The notes under the pieces are model-generated. The model saw nothing but the letters and a program-made list of their open reading frames with translations, was not told where the DNA came from and did not search any database. From positions 1,116,001 through 1,180,000 of the forward strand of contig NW_026963311.1 of NCBI RefSeq assembly GCF_036588685.1: a DNA stretch of 64,000 bases, in the 5' to 3' direction. The translations under genes and the position numbers were made by a program. This document shows positions 34,990 through 45,500 of the stretch, one piece after another. This DNA comes from Mytilus trossulus. Lineage: Eukaryota > Mollusca > Bivalvia > Mytilida > Mytilidae. Each line of letters begins with the position of its first letter. Position 1 is the first letter of the stretch.

Positions 34990-35830
34990 ATTGTGAGATT
35001 GTGCTTATGTATACTAGTTTTTGATCATACCATCAAACCCATCCTATTATACAGCTGTGAGATATGGGGGGCCTTTAACCCATTGTCGGCTAATAAAATA
35101 TAGAAATCGGATTTTTTTTATTTTACCATATTTACTCCAGATTACCTGCTGAAACACTTCATACTAAATTCTGTAAATTTATTCTTGGAGCTAAAAAATT
35201 AAGCACCAACTTTGCAGTATTAACTGAGTTGGGAAAACTACCAATATATTCTAACATGATTAAAGCAATGACTTAATACTATTACAGACTAGAAAAATCA
35301 GAATCTTATAACTTTCTATTGTTATATAATGCATTTATAAAATCAAGGAAATTGTATGAGTCAAAGAAACCGTCGTGGTGTACATGTGGTATATGTCATC
35401 TGAGAAACTTCTTTCACTGATTAATAATTATTATCAAATATCCTCAGACAGGGTTAAACCAATTGACAACAGAAAACTAAGAAATGCCATGTTGAAAGAT
35501 TGGGGGGGGGGGGGGAGGGGGTCTCAAATCTCAGTCAGAAGAAAAACTATGCACATATGTTACCTTTAAATCAAATTTTGGTTGTGAAATATACCTTAAT
35601 ATTGTTAAAAAATTTGAAGAAGATAGACGGAGTCAAACAAGTTTTCGCATATCTGCTCACCATTTACTTATAGAGAGAGGTAGATATAGTAATACTCCCC
35701 AACACAATAGAATAAGGAAGAGATGTTGTAGTATTGAGGTCGAAGCTGAACCACATTTTCTTTTCAACTGTGATAGTTTATCGGACCAACGGAAAGACAT
35801 GATATATGATAACAATGATAAATAATTCCT
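34990..35830 (+). pseudogene. LINE ORF2 C-terminal fossil
   Basis: Frameshifted and stop-ridden. Readable pieces in order: KPILLYSCEIWG (post-RT motif), HTKFCKFILGAKKLSTNFAV, LTELGKLPIYSNMIKAM, and a C-terminal knuckle CCSIEVEAEPHFLFNC at about 35723-35773. The same architecture as the LINE at 52381-54096 but on the other strand and much older. A G-run at 35502-35519 interrupts it. Confidence 0.75.
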
Positions 35831-36099
35831 GCAAGAATTTTTAAAATCATGACCCTACCCAAACCAAAAACTGATGTGGTTAATAAATAATGAAGATGAG
35901 AATTTATTATCAGAATTATGCATGTTCATTGGATAGAGGAGGAGAATCACTATTAGAGTAATCTCATATCTGTAGCTAGTTCTGAAGGATCTCCCCTTGA
36001 TGACCTTTACATTGTTGTAATGCAAAAGTCCCTCACTGTTGTGCACTGGTCATGAGAACTACTGCAGAATAATATACTATATTTCTGGTTCTATTTTTT

Positions 36100-37162
36100 G
36101 TCGAGCCTGCAACTTTTGTTGCAGAAAGCTCGACATAGGGATAGTGATCCGGCGGCGGTGGCGGCGGCGGCGTTAGCTAACTTCTTAAAAGCTTTATATT
36201 TTAGAAGCTGGATGCTTCATACTTTGTATATAGATGCCTCATGTTACGAAGTTTCCGTCAGTCACATGTCCAATGTCCTTGACCTCATTTTCATGGTTCA
36301 GTGACCACTTGAACAAAAATTTCAGATTTTTGTAATGTTGAATTCTCCCTTTCTATAAGTAATAGGATTACTATATTTGATATGTGCGTACCTTGCAAGG
36401 TCCTCATGTCTGTCAGACAGTTTTCACTTGACTTCGACCTCATTTCATGGATCAGTGAACAAGGTTAAGTTTTGGTGGTCAAGTCCATATCTCAGATACT
36501 ATAAGCAATAGGGCTAGTATATTCGGTGTATGGAAGGACTGTAAGGTGTACATGTCCAACTGGCAGGTGTCATCTGACCTTGACCTCATTTTCATGGTTC
36601 AGTGGTTATAGTTAAGATTTTGTGTTTGGTGTGTTTTTCTCATACTAAATACAATGCAACAGGTCTACTATATTTGTTGTATGGAATGATTGTAAGGTGT
36701 ACATGTCTAGCTGACAGGTGTCATGTGACCTTGACCTCATTTTCATGGTTCAGTGGTCAAACTTAAGTTTTTGAGTTTGGTCATTATATCTAATACTATA
36801 TGCCATAGGTCAACTATATTTGGGGTATGGAAATATTTCATGATCTTTATGTCAGTCGCGCAGGTTTTATTTGACCGTGACCTCATTTTCACGGTTCATT
36901 GCAGTGTTAAGTTTTTGTGTTTTGGTATATTTTTCTTCAACTATAAGTGACAGGTCAACTATATACATGTATGTTGTATAGAAGCATTGTTAGCTGTACA
37001 TGTCTGCCTGGCATGGTTCATCTGACCTTGCCCTCATTTTCAAGGTTCATTGGTCTTTGTTTAGTTATCTTAATTAATGTTAAGTTTATGTGACAGTTGT
37101 AATAAAGCTTTATACTTAGTACTATCAACATAATATCAAGGATTAGTACAGAAGGCGAGACA
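36100..37162 (+). mobile_element. GACCTCA-type repeat element, longest copy (6 subrepeats)
   Basis: Begins GTCGAGCCTGCAACTTTTGT with the self-complementary pair GTCGAGC...GCTCGAC and ends GGCGAGACATTTCAGCGTGT. After a GGCGGCGG-rich segment come six ~150-bp units, each containing a version of CCTTGACCTCATTTTCATGG and TTCAGTGGT (at about 36279, 36433, 36577, 36730, 36877, 37026). No ORF. Partial copies at 11361 and 14395. Confidence 0.85.
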
Positions 37163-37839
37163 TTTCAGCGTGTGTACTCTTGTTACTTTTTTTTGTTTCC
37201 CTACTAATAAACTTTATAGCATTAAATCGGCCTCATTACACTCAATGCCTCTTACCATAATTATATCCTACATTGCTCATATTATCACTTTATTACTTTG
37301 CGTATTACGTATTGTGTATTTCACTAATGTTTTATATAATCATTGTATTGTGAAGTTTTTGTATCTTGCCCGACAAGGGCCCATGATTGGTATAATAAAA
37401 TAATGTTTAATGTACTTTGTCTATAAGTGTCTAAATGTCAATTTGGTTTTCCGTGTTGCCGGAATCTTTCTTTATTTTCATAGTGATAAAGATTAGATAT
37501 TACACAATGCTGACTGCTGTACCGCAATTTGGACATTTTTATCTGTTATGCCTTGGTTTGTATATTTGGGTTCTCACAATGTTGTCACAATGATGCCATT
37601 CGATGCGACTGTCATACTAGTTAGAGGTAAACCAGGTTAAATCCACCATTTTCTATTAAAAGGAAATGCAAATACCAAGTAAGGAATATGACAGTTGTTT
37701 TCCATTTGTTTGATGTGTTAGTGCTTTTGGCACATGACATAGGAATTTCCGTATAAAATTTTCCTCAGAGTACGGTATTTTTGTCCTTTTACTTTTTGAT
37801 TGATGTTTATCGCAACCTTCAGCACTTTCGTGGTATCTC

Positions 37840-38060
37840 GTTATGGTATTTTTTAATTGGTGGAATGGTCACGGTGCCATGAGAGATCAAACGACCTTTG
37901 GTAAGAAAAAGGATAATAGTTGTGATTGGAGTCGACCTTCCACATGCGAGATTCGAACTCAACCTGAGTGTTGACAGGCTGGTGATACATTTACGTATCA
38001 ATATTTATACTACATATACCCCTTATACACCTAGGTCCCTGAAACACACACGTAACTCAC
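37840..38060 (-). repeat. Possible tRNA-derived SINE fragment
   Basis: On the minus strand GAGTTCGAATCTCGCATGTG resembles a pol III B box followed by SINE body, then GGTCGACTCCAATCACAAC. A clear A box was not confirmed. Confidence 0.4.
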
Positions 38061-39085
38061 GTTTTTCTCAACAAACCATAAATATTTTCCAGTAAAGATT
38101 TCAAATGACGTGTATTTAATTTATGGATTGACTGTTGTTTCTAATCAATGACCAACATCTAGTTGCAAACATTTCAAATTGAACTGTGATGATATCAATT
38201 TAACAAAAATCAGTTATGAGTTTCTACAAAGTAATTTTGACAAACGTGAAGAGTCGAGTCTATGTTATATGATGTATAATAGACCACCAACAATCGAACT
38301 GACCGTTGTCGCTGAAGTTTTACAAACAAATAAATACAAGGCGAGGCATGTTGACTACAACACAAGACATCACACGTTAAACGTCACCATTTAGTCCTAA
38401 CGTACAGCATCAATCAAACGGACCCCTTTTACAGGAGTCAAAAATTCTATTGATGTAATTACTAAAGCAGACAATATCAACTAACATTGCAATTATATAT
38501 TTGGTCATAAGTACAAGTCATATCTAGTATAAATATATAAACACAAAATACATTTTGTTTTACGTACACATTTTTTATAGCATCAAACGCAGTAAAACTG
38601 ATAGATCTGATTTATAAAGTATACATGATTCGTTGCCATAAATAAATGTTCCAATTAATAAACAAATATGCCATAAAAAGTGTTCCAATTATTAAAACAA
38701 TACTTAACTAAGAATAAAATAGTTTTGCTCTGAAAGGGGTCACTTCAGCTTGTTGTGGTACTAGTATATTGAACCTTCAGATAATTTAAAGACATTTAAT
38801 AGTCAAATTAAAAATAAGGCACAGTAAAATTATTTAGTATGCATTTTTTTTCTAAAATGTAAAACAGCAGTATTTGAAGTTATAATGAACCTAGCACTTT
38901 TCTTGCATCAATAGTTATGTACATGTATGTAGTCCACTGTATAGTGAAATTGTAACTATGTGTTCTGAAATAGTAACCGGGATCCAAGGACTTGCTTTAA
39001 AAGGGATATGAGGAGTATGAGTACATTTCCCGACCTTTGACCTTGAGTTACAGATGAAAATGAACGAAGAAATGATTCTATTACT
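38061..39085. other. Region downstream of the USP gene, no gene found
   Basis: A 71-codon ORF at 38179-38394 has no recognisable domain. The rest is AT-rich. Confidence 0.4.
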
Positions 39086-39091
39086 TTTATT
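39086..39091 (-). terminator. Candidate AATAAA polyadenylation signal of the USP gene
   Basis: AATAAA on the minus strand about 250 nt past the stop codon. Position is the only support. Confidence 0.4.
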
Positions 39092-39339
39092 GTCAAGTTT
39101 TCATTTTTCTTAACAATGTCAACTGTTTTTGCTTGACATTAATAAAAATAAAAGGTTTTCATGCGGATACATATTGCATTTACATAAGAAATTAAAAAAA
39201 GTATCAATGATTTGGACAAAATATTTGTGTGACTGATTTCTTGTTAAGTAATAAAACGCATTGCTTAATATATTAAATACTGAGCCATTTCCCACAACCC
39301 CTACAGAGGTAAATTCGTATAATAATAAAATATTTCATA

Positions 39340-39594
39340 TTAGTGTTTGTGTTCTTCAGTGTGTTCTTTATCATGGTGTCCATGGTGATGGTGATCATCT
39401 TTATGACGACAGACGATAACTGGCACGTGCGAATGGTGTAATACATAGTCACTAACGCTTCCTAGTAAGGTTCTTCTGACCTTACCGTGACCTCTACTCC
39501 CAACAATGACAAGATCAGCATGGGCCTCCTCCGCTGCTTTTACAATTCCTTCTCCTGGTCTCTCGGCATGGATACTCTTGACCGTACCATGCAC
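39340..39594 (-). CDS. USP gene exon 4 (ATP-binding motif, His-rich tail)
   Basis: Acceptor atttcag; 84 codons and a TAA stop at 39342-39340. It contains VHGTV, the G-2X-G-9X-G-S motif and a C-terminal His/Glu/Asp run. Confidence 0.95.
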   Translation of the reverse strand: MHGTVKSIHAERPGEGIVKAAEEAHADLVIVGSRGHGKVRRTLLGSVSDYVLHHSHVPVIVCRHKDDHHHHGHHDKEHTEEHKH

Positions 39595-42500
39595 CTGAAA
39601 TGAAGAACGAGTAGATATACAGGATGTCCATTTGTTATAACAACATATCAATAAGGAGGCGTGGTCTGGTTGTCATTCAAACAACCACCAATCAGAATTC
39701 AAATAACGTGGATTTCAGCAGCTTCACGTCAACTTATCAGTCGCCGTATGGCCTTCAACAATGATACAAACTCATACAGTATATTCAGGATCAGTTTTTG
39801 CATTATCGGTTTAAAAATAAACTCAGACAAGATGAGAGGTCACTGACAAATAGATTAAGAATAAGAATAAGAATAGTTTTATTTGTCAATCAGGACGCCC
39901 ATAAAAAGCAGCATAATTAATACAAATTACAATTACAAATAAACTACATATGATTAGCATTGATTTTGTTGATTACAGTTGTGACAAAAACAAAAAAACA
40001 AATATAATAAAACTACAGCTGTAGGCGGAAAGTACTTCAAAACTTGTTTTCGCCAAAATGGAAAAAGTTTTCACAGCGCACCGGAATCATTAGTTTAAAC
40101 ATAATTATTTATTTATAGTGGTTTGGGAAACAAGTTATTGCAACTTATATTAATCCCTTTCCACTATGCGGGTGCAAAATCTAATACGCGGGTGTCTTTT
40201 ATGTGCAAGATATATTGCTCTCTCTTAGCACGGGCCAGCCTTTATCGTCCCCTTCCGACGGACTCGCGTCGTTTTTCAAGAACATACTCGCAAATGGTGT
40301 CAACTGGTCAAGGGAGAGACAAAAATTCATTCTGCATCTGCACAACAACTTTGAAGAATTCAAACTAACTTATTCCTAAGGCTAGCATACATACCTTTGT
40401 TTCTCTCATCATCTGAGCATATTCCTCTAACTTATGCCTTAAAGTTTGTGCTTCTTGATCTAATAAGTTAGCAAGTGTGTCCCTGTCGAAGGCATATGGT
40501 GCTGCAATGAAATACAAAATAAACTTGCAATATAAGAGGGATACCTCAATCTGGAATATGATAGTTTACTAGGTTGATATACTAACTTACTTATTTCCTA
40601 TACATTGTACTTATATAATTATATCGATCAAAGTAAAAGTTTTTGAATTAATAATATCTTAAATAAATATATATGCATTAAATTTGAAGTATACACTAAT
40701 CCTATTAATTACTTTGCTATTATTTGGCATGTCATTTAGGGTTGTTTTGGAATATTCTTTATTTCGTATCTATATTTACAATGTAAAACAGAAAAATCTA
40801 AAAAAAATATGTGTCTAGTGGAAAAAAAAACACAAATAAAATTAAAACTTTCAATAGATATACAAATATTAACACAAACTTATATCGTAAACTATGATAT
40901 TACATCACAGGCACGTGTCGCTAAAAAAAACCAAACATATATACATACCTCGATGTTATGTAAATAGGTATGATAGGTATTTATTTCAGAGACAAGTGCC
41001 TGTGTACATGTATTACACAAATATAAACTAAGTCTTCTATTTGACACATGGATTTGCCTGTAAAATTCATAATTTGACTACACCTTCTTACAAAAAAACA
41101 ACAGGTAGATTATAAACAAATAAAATTCTCCATGTACCTGTATAACTTTTAAATTATTTGTCACTTATTGTCCTGTGACTTTTTGTCCTATCAAAGTGAC
41201 TTTATGTCCGTTTAACATAATTCTATTTGTGTGATGATGGAACGTTGATTAACGTCCAGCGGCAAACCAAATGCATATTCAGGACGAGAAATGCATATTA
41301 ACCACAGACCTATTAGGAGGGATTTTTAACGAGCAATTTCACAAGGTACCATTCAACAGGAAGACACATGAACCAACTCGGGAAGACCATTCAGACTCTG
41401 AGCCGACCACTCTTTGCATGTTCTTACTTTTTACTGCCGCGTGGTTCAATAGCGGAGAAGCAGACAATACAAATCTGAAAGTCTTTGGTTTGACACGACC
41501 GGGTCGAAACCCATGAAGTGAGAACACTATACAGAGACCAAATTCCTTTCGATCACACGAAAGGGGCAATGCAAAGCATGCAGCACATGGTGGAAGGTTA
41601 AACGGGAAGTATAGACATATATGGGCTGTCCTTGTACTCTTCTTGCCCAAAAGTATAACCCTACTAGGCCTTCCTAAATTAGGTTATATTTTAGACGGGA
41701 TTTGTGACGTTACATGCAGTGCTCCATGTTATATTGCTTTAACTAACCTGTAACTTGTTTGTTCAGTACCATACGATTTTTACATCTTAAATCGTAACCA
41801 GATGCTCCGCAGGGCGCAGCTTTATACGACCGCAGAGGTTGAACCCTGAACAGTTGGGGCAGGTATGGACACAACATTCAAGCTGAATCCAGCTCTAAAT
41901 TTGGATTGTAACTAAATAGTTGACACAGCATAGGTTTCTGACACAGAATGAATGTGTTCTAATGAACTTAAAATTTTTGTTTTCTCTTTGAGCAATTTAC
42001 TTTGCTGTTGAATATTAATCCTCTCAAAAAAATGTTTGAAGAAATTTTCTTTTTATTTATGAAATTTCATTAAGAAAAATTGAACAACCCCCCCACCCCC
42101 ACCCCACCCACCAAATTTGTTTATCACATCCCCTGTTCCTTATTCCAAAACTGATCTAACTTCAAATTTCTAATGGAGTTTGCAACAGTTCTACTCATTT
42201 AAATACATCACAAAATATTAAGATGTAAAAAAGTGCTTGTTTTCACTGAATGGTAAAGATTGTTTTAATTTATCAGTTGGTAGTAAAAAGTGAATATACA
42301 TTGTATATTGTATATAACAAAGATTTAAGTTGATTCTGGACAAAGAAAGATAACTCCAATTTAAAAATTTCTTGCTATTGCACAATATTGTGTAATTAGA
42401 TATTTCTTGCTTACTATTCTGGACATAGAAAGATAACTCTAATTAAAAAAAAATTGCTATTGCACAATATTGTGCAATTCGATATTTCTTGCTATTGCAC

Positions 42501-45500
42501 AATACTGTGCAATTGAAAAGACTTGCTATTGCACAATACTGTGCAATTGAAGATTTCTTGCTATTGCGCAATACTGTACAATGGAAAATTTCTTGCTATT
42601 GCACAATACTTAAAATAATAATTTTAGATCCTGATTAGGAACAACTTGAAAACTGGGCCTATAATAAAAAATCTAAGTACATGTTTTGATTCAGCATATC
42701 AAAGAACCCCAAGAATTCAATTTTTGTTAAAATCAAACTAAGTTTAATTTTGGACCCTTTGGACCTTTATGTACACCAATTTGAAAACAGGACCAAAATT
42801 TAAGAGACTACATACACAGTTAGATTTGGCATATCAAAGAGCCCCATTTATTCAATTTTTGATGAAATCAAACAAACAAAGTTTGATTATGGACACCGAT
42901 TTGGACCAACTTGAAAACTGGGCCAATAATAAAAAATCTAAGCACATTTTTTGATTCAGCATATCAAAGAACCCCAAGGATTCAGTTTTTGCCAAAATCA
43001 AACTAAGTTTAATTTTGGACCCTTTGGACCTTAATGTAGACCAATTTGAAAACGGGACCAAAAATTAAGAATCTACATACACAGTTAGATTCAGCATATC
43101 AAAGAACCCCAATTATTCAATTTTTGATGAAATCAAACAGTTTAATTTTGGACCCTTTGGGCCCCTTATTCCTACACTGTTAGGACCAAAACTCCCAAAA
43201 TCATTACCAACCTACTTTTTGTGGTCATAAACCTTGTATTTAAATTTCATAGATTTCTTTTTTCTAATACTAAAGTTATGGTGCGAAAACCAAGAAAAAT
43301 GCTTATTTGGACCCTTTTTTGGCCCCTAATTCCTAAACTGTAAGAACCAAAACTCTAAAAATCAATCCTAACCTTCCTTTTGTGGTCATAAACCTTGTGT
43401 CAAAATTTCATAAATTTCTATTTACTTTTACTAAAGTGACTGTGCGAAAAACAAGAAAATGCTTATTTGGGCCCTTTTTGGCCCCTAATTCCTAAATATT
43501 CGGATCAAAACTCCAAAAATCAATCCCAACCTTCCTTTTGTGGTCATAAACCTTGTGTCAAAATTTCATAAATTTCTATTTACTTTTACTAAAGTGACTG
43601 TGCGAAAAACAAGAAAATGCTTATTTGGGCCCTTTTTGGCCCCTAATTCCTAAATATTGGGATCAAAACTCCCAAAATCAATACCAACCTTCCTTTTGTG
43701 GTCATAAACCTTGTGTTTAAATTTCATAGATTTCTATTCACTTTTACTTAAGTTAGAGTGCGAAAACTAAAAGTATTCGGACGACGACGACGACGACGAC
43801 GACGCAGACGACGACGCCAACGTGATAGCAATATACGACGAAAATTTTTCAAATTTTGCGGTCGTATACAAATTGTTCAAATGAATACTAGTAAATCGAA
43901 TACATTAAATAATACATAAACACGTTTTGACATTATCCGAACTTATTCACATGTCATGATATTAACTTTCATAAGAATTTTTGAACGAATTAGATTTGAA
44001 GGTGCCATTCAAAAATGTTGTGCAACGGGAAATCCTACACTGCTTACCAATGCCACAAATATTTAAACAAGACTGAAGTTTCTGTCAAACTTGAGTATTT
44101 AATGTATATTTCACGATATACATGCAATTGAAACATCACATTATAAACTAAAGTGGTATGAAAAGCACATTCTATAATGAAAATGAACGTAATATTTAGG
44201 CAGCATCATGCGCATTGGCTTTCCATATAATAGATTAAAGCAATGTGCAGTGATTGTGGTGTAAGCTTTTATCTCTAGTTAAAGCTAAGACGAGTGAAGA
44301 AATCAATTACCGATATTTATAATACATGTAAAAATAATTTTGTTTGCAAATTACACCCATACGGGCCAAGCAAAAACACAAAATATAACATAGTTTTAAC
44401 ACAACAGTCAAGAATTACAAGAATAATATAAACATATAAAAAATAAAATAAACATAGTTTTGGTCATGTAATCAAGACAAAATGTTCGACTTCATAAATT
44501 TGTCAAACTAGGTTTGAAAATTTTCATTTAAAAAAAGTTCACATTGATTAAGAGTATAGTTTACGTCTGAAAAGAAGACTTTCCGAATAAAAGTGTTTAT
44601 CTTTCAAGACAATGAGTGAGGTATGTCTATCCAAAGGATAGAAATCTCCATATAGAAACCGACATTTTGAGTAATTTAATGTATAATATTACGACATCAT
44701 ACATCAACAGTGTTTTTTATTACATATCATAATAATTAACTAGGTGAAAAATAGATTTATTCGTTAAAATCCATCGTGGGATTTGGACACTCCATGTATA
44801 GTATGGGCTTAACGTAGGTTCAGATTAAAATATAAAAAAAAAATGGTATTCATCACAAAATTATCATAACATGTTGTCGGGCATATTTCTATCTTCCAAT
44901 TTCAACTTTCAGTTTTTGATCACTCGACCAAAATTTAGAGATTAACAGTCTTGTTTTTAAATTAAAATCCTTCAATAAGTTGTCCTACATTTGTGTTTGT
45001 TTTTGTCCCAGATTAAATTTTGCCATACAGATTATAATACCGAACTGTCTTTTAAATTAACTGAAAAAAGTTTATTGAAGACGAATTTAAGACCCCGGTT
45101 ACACTGACAAAAGAGATCGATCTTTACTGAGATTAAGATCGATCTTTGGTCCAGTGTAAACGGGTAAGATCGATCTTCATTCGGACTTAAAAAGTCTACC
45201 TCTAGAGGTGGTTTTAAAAAGATCGATCTTATTTGAATCGATCTTTTTTTTTTGGTGTAAACGCTTAGATCGATCACGATCGATCTTTTTTCAGGTGTTT
45301 GTTATATTTAGATTGGAAAATAAAGGTCAGACCGGTTCTTTTTATGTTGTAGTGTAAACGCCCTGGATTAAATAAGATCGATCTCGATCGATCTTGCTTG
45401 TGCATTGTAAACGCGAACTGGTCTTTTTAAGATCGATTCAAATAAAGATCGATCAATATCGTTCAGTGGCGTAGCCAGGGTTTAAATGATGTGGATGTTT

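Noticed and set aside
36098..36304. 68-codon ORF with Ala/Asp-rich start
   Set aside because: A reading of the GGCGGCGG segment of the GACCTCA-type repeat; other copies are not open.
41339..41650. 103-codon minus-strand ORF and the overlapping plus-strand ORF
   Set aside because: Mutual shadows in USP intron 3; the plus sequence (AACGTCCAGCGGCAAA, ATGCATATTCAGGACGA) looks like a dispersed repeat.
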